Part shown: piece after piece, positions 1-6,446 of the stretch
How the letters are laid out: every line of letters begins with the position of its first letter
How positions within the stretch are numbered: position 1 is the first letter of the stretch
NCBI GenBank assembly: GCA_014728435.1
Contig: WJLP01000010.1
Coordinates: 1-8,855 of the forward strand
DNA: 8,855 bases
Source of the DNA: Candidatus Uhrbacteria bacterium
GTDB taxonomy: Bacteria > Patescibacteriota > Patescibacteriia > 2-12-FULL-60-25
Direction of reading: 5' to 3'
Position numbers and translations under genes: made by a program
The notes under the pieces: generated by a model
The model's input: the letters and a program-made list of their open reading frames with translations, nothing else
Database searches by the model: none
What the model was told of the DNA's origin: nothing

Positions 1-627
1 CCGTGTATTGTTGCGGCGATTATTAAAACCGAATCCGCCGGCTTGCCAAACGCAATCGGACACGATGAAAATTTCGCCGTCAATTTTAAAAAACTAGCAT
101 CCCGAATACCCCAATCAAGGGTCGATTTTCTACGTTCGCGCAAATTCCATTCAGGCAAAACATTTGATTCGGATTTGCCTATATATCCTTCCAATTGTTT
201 TAGAGCTATTCAAGGAAAACCTAATCCAGCTTACCCAACTTGCCAAGAACTGGCCGGAACCGGAGGTGGAGGTAAACCCGTAATGCCTCTAAACGATGAT
301 GAATTTGACCCAAATAAACCCGACTACGGTTTGGATACGCGTTTTAGCCATGGCTTTGGCCTTAGCCAATACACCATTCCTTCCGCTTGCGCAAATAACA
401 ATACTTGCCACTGCGATGGATACTGGAGCGCGCAAATCGGAGATACTTGTTTCACGGGGGCGGATCTGCTTACTGTTGAAGGTGGCATCAGGGCAATTAT
501 TGAAAACCCGGGAATTCAAAAAAACAAAAAAAATCCCTCCGCGGCCTTCTGGTCATACATAGGTAAAAAACAAGGCAATGAAGGGTTGCATGCAAAAAAA
601 ATGGCCGCATATCAAAGCTGTCAATAA
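1..627 (+). CDS. Exported lytic transglycosylase (SLT-like), 5'-truncated by window edge
   Basis: The frame is open from base 1 and ends in TAA at 625-627, giving 208 residues; the true start lies upstream. It probably cleaves the glycan strand of peptidoglycan outside the membrane. The fragment opens with a helix ending in KTESAGLPNA, the usual SLT catalytic-Glu motif (Glu at fragment residue 11), and later has HGFGLSQYT (about 117-125), matching the family G-L-x-Q motif. GADLLTVEGGIRAI then resembles the N-x-x-x-G-x-x-x-L helix. The Glu and Gln motifs are about 110 residues apart, much farther than in ordinary SLT domains, so a large insertion containing a GTGGGG stretch separates them. At least seven cysteines fit an exported, disulfide-bonded domain. 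The next two genes have a pilin module before their enzymatic or ectodomain part; by analogy this one may too, but that part is not visible. A TTG at 43 is internal and would remove the catalytic Glu. Confidence 0.85.
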   Translation, partial: PCIVAAIIKTESAGLPNAIGHDENFAVNFKKLASRIPQSRVDFLRSRKFHSGKTFDSDLPIYPSNCFRAIQGKPNPAYPTCQELAGTGGGGKPVMPLNDDEFDPNKPDYGLDTRFSHGFGLSQYTIPSACANNNTCHCDGYWSAQIGDTCFTGADLLTVEGGIRAIIENPGIQKNKKNPSAAFWSYIGKKQGNEGLHAKKMAAYQSCQ

Positions 628-663
628 CAAGCGGCTCCGTTACTTTCTGACTTTAAAATATGT

Positions 664-669
664 TATAAT
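664..669 (+). promoter_or_regulatory. Extended -10 promoter for the pilin-VanX gene
   Basis: TGTTATAAT (661-669) is a perfect extended -10 element (TG-N-TATAAT). No good -35 hexamer is present; TTACTT at 640-645 is the nearest, with an 18-bp spacer. The -10 ends only 10 bases before the ATG at 680, so the start of transcription would fall at about 676. The mRNA would have an essentially leaderless 5' end, which agrees with the absence of a Shine-Dalgarno sequence. This is a prediction from sequence only. Confidence 0.55.
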
Positions 670-679
670 TAGCTAAAAG

Positions 680-1852
680 ATGCGAATCAACCCATCAAAT
701 TCTTCAATTTGGAAAAAATCCTCCAAGATTTTCTTATTTATTATAGCTTCTTTTTTTGCGTGTAATTTTTTACTGGCTCAAACCTCGGAAAGCCAATTGC
801 ACCAACAATTCGATTGCGGCGAAGAAGAATTATCTACACCTAATTTATCCATCACTCCCAGAGGCCTATCGTTCAGCTCCAAACCCCAAATCGTTAACTG
901 TAATGGCGGTCAATGCGTTGCAATTCCGTTTTTAGCACAATACATCGCGGCTTTTTACAAATATCTAACCGGCGTTTCTCTAATAGTCGCCGCGATCATG
1001 ATAATTTACGGTGGAATTCTATACATTATAAGCGCTACCGGAGCTAAAGTACAAGATGCAAAAGAAAAAATAAAAGAAGCGGTAATAGGCTTAATTTTAT
1101 TCCTTGGCGTTTATGTGATTCTTTCCAATATTAATCCCAATCTCGATTCGCCGACACCTCTAAATATACCATGCATCAAAGACAATAGTTTCGTCTTAAA
1201 CGACGAGCCGCCAGAAAATCTGCAAGGCAAACCAATGAGCCCCAACGCAAAAGATCCTCTGGGTAATAATGTCACCTATCCCACACGCCTCTGCGACTCT
1301 GTCGAAAAATGCCAAGGCTTTTGCGACAAAACAAAAACCCCACCCAAACAAACTACTGGTATGGCCGAATTAAACGAAATGCAACTCATAGAAAACTCCA
1401 CGGGCGTTGTGGGTAATAACAAATCTCTACGCCCTGATGCAATTCTCGCGCTCAAAAGAGCCGGGGCAATAGCCCAAAGCTGGGATGGAGGACCGTATGA
1501 AATAGTCGTTTACGACGGTTATCGCCCACTATTAACCCAAATCCAAGCCGCCTGCCTTGCCATGGAAAGCGATCCCGACACACTCGGTACTACCGTTTCT
1601 TTCCCGGGAGGTTCCTTGCACGGAATCGGCGTAGCGGTTGATGTGGGTCTGCGTAAAGATGGCCAAGACCTAACCACATGCTGTGATGTCAGCACCCAAA
1701 CTCAAAAAAATACCGAAGCTAACGTAAAACTGCTTCAAGATATTATGTCCGCCGCCGGCTTCAATCGCTATTGCAAGGAAGTGTGGCATTTTGAATGGAA
1801 AACCGACGGAGCCCCTAACCGCAGCAAAAACTGCTCTTGGCCACCTTCATAA
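680..1852 (+). CDS. Signal peptide + T4SS-type pilin module + VanX/VanY-like D-Ala-D-Ala peptidase (M15)
   Basis: This 390-residue protein is complete. Residues 1 to about 34 form a signal peptide (basic n-region with KK, hydrophobic core, ending LLAQ). Residues 97-118 and 132-152 are two membrane helices around a basic loop, with GGILYI and YVIL..NPN motifs, the layout of VirB2/TrbC-type pilins. The loop should be cytoplasmic, placing the C-terminal domain outside. That domain has YDGYRP (278-283), SLHGIGVAVD (312-321) and EVWHFE (367-372). His314, Asp321 and His370 are the expected zinc ligands, Glu367 the catalytic base and Arg282 the substrate-contacting Arg; the spacings H-x6-D and E-x2-H equal those of VanX. 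Expected activity is cleavage of D-Ala-D-Ala in free dipeptide or in peptidoglycan stems; which one cannot be read. Twelve mature-part cysteines suggest disulfides. The gene lies 52 bp after the transglycosylase gene and 5 bp before the next gene, so it is probably the first gene of a two-gene transcript. Confidence 0.88.
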   Translation: MRINPSNSSIWKKSSKIFLFIIASFFACNFLLAQTSESQLHQQFDCGEEELSTPNLSITPRGLSFSSKPQIVNCNGGQCVAIPFLAQYIAAFYKYLTGVSLIVAAIMIIYGGILYIISATGAKVQDAKEKIKEAVIGLILFLGVYVILSNINPNLDSPTPLNIPCIKDNSFVLNDEPPENLQGKPMSPNAKDPLGNNVTYPTRLCDSVEKCQGFCDKTKTPPKQTTGMAELNEMQLIENSTGVVGNNKSLRPDAILALKRAGAIAQSWDGGPYEIVVYDGYRPLLTQIQAACLAMESDPDTLGTTVSFPGGSLHGIGVAVDVGLRKDGQDLTTCCDVSTQTQKNTEANVKLLQDIMSAAGFNRYCKEVWHFEWKTDGAPNRSKNCSWPPS

Positions 1853-1857
1853 ATTCT

Positions 1858-4563
1858 ATGCTTATCCGCAAATTACTGACTCATAAAATCTTTGCAATTT
1901 TTACTTTTGCCGGTTTCGCATTCCTTATCGGTGGTACAACGGCATACGCCTGCTGCCTGTGTAACTTTAACGGTAACGGTAACACCGGCAAAGTTTGCCT
2001 GGAAACACCAATCGGTCAGGGTTGCGGCTGGGCTGAAGAACAGGCTCAACAAAAAAGTAACGAAGAATATGAATTGGACTGCGTTTCCATTAGTGTCAAT
2101 CAATGCCAAAAAGTCCAATCAAGCGCATCCGCCCTCTGCCCCAATACACCTATCATCGCCACTGATTTCAGATCCGCTTATATCGAAGATTTTTTGGGCT
2201 ATGGTCGCCAAGCCGAGAAAGATGAAAAAGACGATGAAGCTCCCAAAACCAGCCAATACATCACCCCCAAACTCGGTGTCGATATACCAGGCGTCAAATT
2301 CGAATCTCCCCGCGTTAAAAACGAATACCTGCTCATAAATTATATCGGCGCTTATGTTAGCGGTTTTCAAAAATACCTATTTGGAGTTGCTTTAATTGCC
2401 GCGGCTGTAATGCTTATCTGGGGCGGTATTCTTTATATTTATTCCGCCAAAGGCATCGACACGCAACGCGCCAAAGACTATATTAAAGACGCGCTCATGG
2501 GTATGGCCATTATCATCTCCGCCTATGTAATCTTGGTAAATCTCAACCCCAATACCGCCCGATTGGATCCGCTCAAAGTAAAAATTGTCGAGGAAGTACC
2601 CTTTCCCAGTGAGCGCGGATATTTCGAACCGCAAATTCAAGAACCTCCCGTAGATTGGGATCCTGGCCGTTATGTTGACCCCGATGCCGAACCTTTTAAT
2701 CCCTTATTAAAACTTGATCCCAGTGACAGTTACGAAGATTTTTATGAGCCTATCGACAATCCAACGGAACTTAGACCGGTTGCCAAGGGTGACACCCCGG
2801 CCAAGCGCATGTTCAGCGTCTGCGCGGCCGATACATCCTTACTTAAAAATAAATCCCGTGAAGAACAAATCAAATACGCGGCCGGCGTGCTTAACGTCTG
2901 GATTAATGAAGGTATTATCAATAAAGGCTCGGTTTATGTTCGCACGGGATTTACCAGTGCAAATGGCAAAGAAACCTCTTGCACCAACGGAACAATCGAT
3001 CCTATCTGGTACAAACGCACTCTAGCCTACCAAGTCCAAGGCTGCGGCCCCGTTGGCGCCGGTCAAATTTCCTACGGCGGCGCTGTCATGAGCTGTGACC
3101 AAGCAATGGATATTCACGAAACACCCAGCGCGTTCCAGAATACGGCTGGCTTATTGGCACTCCATGCCAGTGATGGCTATTGGTACTGCAACTCAACTGG
3201 TGCCCTTGATCCAAGTGTGCAATTGATTTTAGGTATGATTCGCGCAGATCAACCCGCGGCCTGCGATTGGCATCCTTCTACTATTGCCGAAAAAGCAAAA
3301 AGAGTTGGCGATACCATTAGCGGACTGCGATTGTCACTTCGCAGGTCATTGGATAGCATGAGAAGCCCCTGTCGCCCTCCGGTTACTAATCATTTTCGCA
3401 ATTGTTACACCAGAAAAGTGGGAAAAGCGGGATACTTTTGCGGCGATTGTGGCTCCAGCTTGGCGCAATACATGAGCTGCGTTGGCATCAATCCCAATAA
3501 TGAATTATTTTTCAAAAAAGGCAAAGGTTCCGTCAAAGTGGAACAATTGGATTTTCATGTACCTCAAGAACACCTTTTAGAAGAAGGTGAAGAAAATATA
3601 GAAAACGCCGAAGAGAGCGACATCAGTAAAGAAGAAGCCATACTCAACCTGTTTGAAACCGGCTCGCCCAACCTCTCTGCTCCGGGTGGCGGTGATCCCA
3701 ATACTTTCTTGGGGGTTGTCGGCAATCCCGGTAATTCCTTGGAGGAAAATCAGCAAGCTTGGCGGCAAATGGTGGAAGATGTGGGCGGTCTGCAATTTGG
3801 AGATATGCACTTTTCCAATTGCCATAACTACATGTTCGTTGGCGGCGCCGGCCTCAAATTCCAAGGCAAAGAAATCTACTGGTTCGAAATGGGCGGTGGA
3901 GGCGCTGCCGATGTTAATCCCAACGCTCGTGTTTCCGTGCAAAGCACAACCGGGCAAAATCTAACAGCCAAACAACTGGATGAAATCGAAGCTAAACACA
4001 CTATTGTTGGCAGAGGCCGCTTTCCACCGGATGCCAATGTCAGCCAAATAGCCTACAGCGGCTTCCGCATCCGCTTTGATCCGGACATTTCCGCCTACGC
4101 CGGCACTTCCTGCGGAAAAGTACGCTCCATGTGGCCCATCTACATTTACCGCCCCTTCCAAGATCCACCCGGTACACTGCGCTGCGACCCAAACGTACCC
4201 AGTGATGAAAGCGGCTGCCCGCCCGACAAAGCTTGCATGGGCAACAGGCGTTGCAAGACCATCGAAGAAGGCACGATCTGTCAAGACGCTCGCGGAAAAA
4301 ACTTTAAAATAGGCCCGGCCGAACCGTCCAATTGCGCCACCGGCCAAATTTGCCGCTCCTGCACCAAAGAAGAAATCGTGGAACGCGGATACTTAAAACC
4401 ACATAGTGTAAGTGGCGCCCTCGTTCCAGTAGGCAATATGCAAAAAGCCAGCTACCAATTATTACCGTGTTATCATAATGCTTTCGGAAGCCAGTTGATC
4501 CGATATTGCATGCCCGCCAAAACTCAAGAACAAATTGATTTCGAAAATAACAAATACAAATAA
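1858..4563 (+). CDS. Large exported pilin-module protein with cysteine-rich ectodomain, function unknown
   Basis: ATG at 1858 gives 901 residues with a clean signal peptide (LIRK n-region, hydrophobic core, cleavage after TTAYA, about residue 31). A TTG at 1837 would add seven residues and overlap the previous gene, so it is less likely. No Shine-Dalgarno precedes the ATG; the 5-bp gap suggests coupling to the upstream gene. Residues 173-196 and 212-229 form the same pilin module as in the upstream protein: both share KYL.GV.LI.AA.M, GGILYI.SA.G and YVIL.N.NPN. The C-terminal 670 residues should face outside. They contain a cysteine-rich segment at about 316-545, an acidic stretch at about 575-600, a Gly-rich region around 680, and a Cys-dense module at about 776-845 (pattern of C-P..C, R-C, I-C). 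There are about 31 cysteines in the mature protein. In 335-440 the order helix-NEG, GAGQIS, N-x-AGLLAL recalls a degenerate lysozyme-like fold, but no family can be assigned. Confidence 0.85.
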   Translation: MLIRKLLTHKIFAIFTFAGFAFLIGGTTAYACCLCNFNGNGNTGKVCLETPIGQGCGWAEEQAQQKSNEEYELDCVSISVNQCQKVQSSASALCPNTPIIATDFRSAYIEDFLGYGRQAEKDEKDDEAPKTSQYITPKLGVDIPGVKFESPRVKNEYLLINYIGAYVSGFQKYLFGVALIAAAVMLIWGGILYIYSAKGIDTQRAKDYIKDALMGMAIIISAYVILVNLNPNTARLDPLKVKIVEEVPFPSERGYFEPQIQEPPVDWDPGRYVDPDAEPFNPLLKLDPSDSYEDFYEPIDNPTELRPVAKGDTPAKRMFSVCAADTSLLKNKSREEQIKYAAGVLNVWINEGIINKGSVYVRTGFTSANGKETSCTNGTIDPIWYKRTLAYQVQGCGPVGAGQISYGGAVMSCDQAMDIHETPSAFQNTAGLLALHASDGYWYCNSTGALDPSVQLILGMIRADQPAACDWHPSTIAEKAKRVGDTISGLRLSLRRSLDSMRSPCRPPVTNHFRNCYTRKVGKAGYFCGDCGSSLAQYMSCVGINPNNELFFKKGKGSVKVEQLDFHVPQEHLLEEGEENIENAEESDISKEEAILNLFETGSPNLSAPGGGDPNTFLGVVGNPGNSLEENQQAWRQMVEDVGGLQFGDMHFSNCHNYMFVGGAGLKFQGKEIYWFEMGGGGAADVNPNARVSVQSTTGQNLTAKQLDEIEAKHTIVGRGRFPPDANVSQIAYSGFRIRFDPDISAYAGTSCGKVRSMWPIYIYRPFQDPPGTLRCDPNVPSDESGCPPDKACMGNRRCKTIEEGTICQDARGKNFKIGPAEPSNCATGQICRSCTKEEIVERGYLKPHSVSGALVPVGNMQKASYQLLPCYHNAFGSQLIRYCMPAKTQEQIDFENNKYK

Positions 4564-4727
4564 ATCCAAAACATGATCATTATGTTCATCAAGCCGTTTG
4601 GTGGGCTCTCAAATCAACATATCCTATGTAACTTCCCGATCATAAAAATTTTTGCATGCTAGATTAGCATAAGAGACTAAATTAGATAAACTTGCACAAC
4701 GCACGTCGCACAAAGTAAGATAAAATC
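4564..4727. other. Intergenic gap before radA with a small palindrome
   Basis: The 164 bp contain no convincing intrinsic terminator for the pilin genes: the AGCC/GGCT pairing at about 4594-4609 is only 4 bp and has no T tract. A perfect inverted repeat ATGCTA-GAT-TAGCAT lies at 4656-4670 just after the self-complementary AAAAATTTTT (4644-4653). It could be an operator or a chance palindrome. Confidence 0.4.
4692..4721 (+). promoter_or_regulatory. Possible radA promoter
   Basis: TTGCAC (4692-4697), an 18-bp spacer and TAAGAT (4716-4721) make a weak sigma70-like promoter. Transcription would start at about 4728, the A of the radA ATG, giving another leaderless mRNA. There is no Shine-Dalgarno sequence before that ATG. 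The hexamer matches are partial, so this is tentative. Confidence 0.3.
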
Positions 4728-6092
4728 ATGCCCAAAAACATCCCCGTCCACACCTGCTCCAAATGCGACGCCCAATTCCCCAAATGGTCCGGCCGTTGTG
4801 AATCCTGCGGATCCTGGGGCACAATCAGCAAAGAACCAACTCTGCCATCCGCATCCGATAATCCAGCCTCAGCCATCAAACCCTCCCCAGCCAAACTAGC
4901 CTCTTTCAACGACGTTAGACGTTCGACGTTAGACGTTAGACGCGAGGCAAAAGTTGGTCTAGAATCAATCGATTCAGTCCTCGGCAACAACCTTGTCCCA
5001 GGCTCCGTGACGCTTATCGCCGGCGAGCCGGGAATGGGCAAATCCACAATTCTAACCGAGCTTGCTTTAAAGATGGCCGAGCAGGGCAAAAAAGTAATCT
5101 ACGTTACCGGCGAAGAATCCCCCTCGCAAATAAACTTAAGACTTAAAAGGCTTAGCGATAAAATTCCGGAAAATCTCTTCTTCTTAGAAGACCTAAACGC
5201 TGAAGCAATTTCGGCAACTTTAGAATCCGAAAAACCAGCTTTAGCGATAATCGACTCCATCCAATCAGTAAAAACTTCAGAAACAACCGGAGAAGCAGGC
5301 TCGATCTCCCAAGTCAAAGCCTCGGCCGCAATTCTTACTCAAACTGCTAAAAAAACCTCTGTCCCAATCTTCTTCGTAGGCCAAGTTACCAAAGACGGCG
5401 ACATTGCGGGCCCACGCGTGCTAGAGCACGTTGTAGACACGGTTTTAAGCCTCGAGGGCGACAGATTACACCGCTTCCGCATCCTCCGAGTCACCAAACA
5501 CCGCTTCGGATCAACAGACGAAACAGTTCTTTTAGACATGACGGAGAACGGCCTAAAAATCGTCGAGGACCCATCTGCCGCCATGATGCAAGACAGGCCC
5601 GCAACAGCTCCCGGCTCTGCCATAGGCTGTGTCCTCGAGGGTAGGCGACCGTTACTCGTGGAGTTGCAAGCACTAGTCACTCCAGCAGGCTACAGCCAGC
5701 CAACACGCCGCGCCACAGGCTTAGATAGCACCCGCCTCAACATGCTCCTCGCCGTCCTCTCGCGCCACGCCGGCCTTAAAGTTTATGACAAAGACGTTTA
5801 CGCCAACGTAGCCGGCGGCTTCCCGGTCCGCGACCCGGCAACCGACTTAGCCCTCGCCGCCGCAATTGCGAGCGCTGTAAGCAACAAACCCCTCGACCCA
5901 AAAACCGCCTACTTCGGCGAGATAGGCCTAACCGGCGAACTCCGCCCCGTCCCCCTCCCCGAACTCCGCATCAAAGAACTTGCTCGCATGGGCTTCACAA
6001 CCATCATTTGCCCCAAACTAAAAAACCTAAAAACCCCCGAAGGAGTCAGTATCACACAAGTAAAAACAATCAGCGAAGCTGTTAATTTCTAA
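4728..6092 (+). CDS. radA: DNA repair protein RadA (Sms), RecA-like branch-migration helicase
   Basis: The gene is complete, with 454 residues, the usual length for RadA. It drives branch migration of recombination intermediates together with RecA; in transformable bacteria it also extends integrated donor DNA. Domains in order: a zinc finger CSKC...CESC (Cys10, Cys13, Cys24, Cys27); a RecA-like ATPase with Walker A GEPGMGKST (99-107) and a Walker B strand LAIIDS (172-177); the RadA-specific motif at 257-261; and a C-terminal Lon-protease-like domain from about 300 (DKDVYANVAGG, DLALAAAIAS, GEIGLTGELRPV). The RadA motif reads KHRFG where the canonical form is KNRFG. The linker between zinc finger and ATPase (residues 61-73, NDVRRSTLDVRRE) is encoded by a heptamer tandem repeat. 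The gene sits alone between the pilin cluster and the RNA-rich region, with its own possible promoter. Confidence 0.97.
   Translation: MPKNIPVHTCSKCDAQFPKWSGRCESCGSWGTISKEPTLPSASDNPASAIKPSPAKLASFNDVRRSTLDVRREAKVGLESIDSVLGNNLVPGSVTLIAGEPGMGKSTILTELALKMAEQGKKVIYVTGEESPSQINLRLKRLSDKIPENLFFLEDLNAEAISATLESEKPALAIIDSIQSVKTSETTGEAGSISQVKASAAILTQTAKKTSVPIFFVGQVTKDGDIAGPRVLEHVVDTVLSLEGDRLHRFRILRVTKHRFGSTDETVLLDMTENGLKIVEDPSAAMMQDRPATAPGSAIGCVLEGRRPLLVELQALVTPAGYSQPTRRATGLDSTRLNMLLAVLSRHAGLKVYDKDVYANVAGGFPVRDPATDLALAAAIASAVSNKPLDPKTAYFGEIGLTGELRPVPLPELRIKELARMGFTTIICPKLKNLKTPEGVSITQVKTISEAVNF
4911..4945 (+). repeat. 7-bp tandem repeat array inside radA
   Basis: Five consecutive heptamers read GACGTTA, GACGTTC, GACGTTA, GACGTTA and GACGCGA. 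Because 7 is not a multiple of 3, the array cycles through all three codon phases and encodes DVRRSTLDVRRE, with no stop. It lies in the flexible linker between the RadA zinc finger and ATPase, where an insertion is tolerable. Short heptameric arrays of this style are known in several bacterial groups. The copy number could vary between strains, but changes would preserve the frame only in steps of three units. Confidence 0.85.
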
Positions 6093-6323
6093 AATATCAT
6101 TCTTACCACTAAATTTACAGCATTTATCGCTCTTGACAAAGAGCTATTATAAAGTAAAGATAGTCTCAATTACGACAAGTAATCCACAATTGAGGGCGAA
6201 AACTGTATACAAAAATATATCACTAAGTGATACAATCACCTTAACATCCAATTAAATTATGACAACGATTTTTTTCGTAACTTGTCCGGAAAAAGCCGTC
6301 ATGTCAGAATTTTTTTGTTCTCT
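6093..6323. other. AT-rich intergenic region after radA
   Basis: I see no gene I can support in these 231 bp. They hold a hairpin GCTCTT-GACA-AAGAGC (6129-6144) without a T tract, which overlaps a TTGACA hexamer at 6133; the best -10 partner is poor (TAAAGA at 6155). A 7-bp inverted repeat CTCAATT/AATTGAG with a 16-nt loop lies at 6165-6194. A palindrome and a possible extended -10 follow at 6218-6236. Confidence 0.4.
6218..6236 (+). promoter_or_regulatory. Perfect palindrome overlapping an extended -10 element
   Basis: TATCACT-A-AGTGATA (6218-6232) is a perfect 7+1+7 palindrome, operator-like in size. It overlaps TGATACAAT (6228-6236), which fits an extended -10 (TG-N-TACAAT) on the plus strand. 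No -35 is seen. The only reading frame downstream is 24 codons (6259-6333), so the target is unclear. Confidence 0.35.
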
Positions 6324-6360
6324 AAAAAAATAAAAACCGCCTATTACGTAGGCAAGCGGT
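6324..6360 (-). terminator. Intrinsic terminator of the tRNA-like transcript
   Basis: Read on the minus strand, GCCTA-CGTAA-TAGGC forms a 5-bp stem extended by ACC/GGT across a 4-nt bulge, followed directly by TTTTTATTTTTTT. It begins 8 bases after the tRNA-like discriminator base, so it ends that transcript. On the plus strand the hairpin is not followed by a T tract and would not stop radA transcription. Confidence 0.85.
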
Positions 6361-6367
6361 ACTACGG

Positions 6368-6446
6368 TGGAGAGAGGGGGAATTGAACCCCTTAGCTAAG
6401 ATTTTGGAGATCTCACGCGATGCCAATTCGCGTCTAGCTTCCCTCC
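6368..6446 (-). tRNA. tRNA-like gene, anticodon CCA (Trp), aberrant 5' half
   Basis: Acceptor stem GGAGGGA (6446-6440) pairs with TCTCTCC (6375-6369), 7 bp with one G-U; the discriminator is A6368 and the following bases are CCG, so CCA is not encoded. The T arm has a canonical TTCAATT loop (6387-6381), a 4-bp G-C stem and an A-C mismatch at 49-65. The anticodon arm is GAGAT-CTCCAAA-ATCTT (6414-6398), and its loop equals that of bacterial tRNA-Trp. The variable loop AGCTA is 5 nt. The anomaly is the 5' half: 25 nt lie between acceptor and anticodon stems, with a D hairpin ACGCG-AATTGGCAT-CGCGT preceded by six nucleotides, AGCTAG, instead of two. AGCTA there is complementary to TAGCT at the anticodon/variable junction, which could form an extra stem. 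It could be a true but divergent tRNA-Trp, a degraded tRNA, or a tRNA-like regulatory RNA. Total length is 79 nt. Confidence 0.7.

Noticed and set aside
1837..1857. TTG start for the 901-residue gene
   Set aside because: It would overlap the previous gene and put seven extra residues before the signal peptide; ATG at 1858 gives a normal n-region.
3577..4347. Long minus-strand frames opposite the 901-residue gene
   Set aside because: They are antisense shadows of the well-supported plus-strand frame, with low-complexity products and no start signals.
4590..4612. Terminator after the pilin cluster
   Set aside because: The stem is only 4 bp and lacks a T tract.
6259..6333. 24-codon plus-strand ORF
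   Set aside because: No Shine-Dalgarno and no recognisable product; too short to separate from chance, so it is not listed as a gene, only noted with the palindrome.
6324..6446. T-box riboswitch or selenocysteine tRNA
   Set aside because: No T-box core sequence is seen and no synthetase or Trp gene follows the terminator on that strand. The anticodon is CCA, not TCA, and there is no long variable arm or 8-bp acceptor stem.
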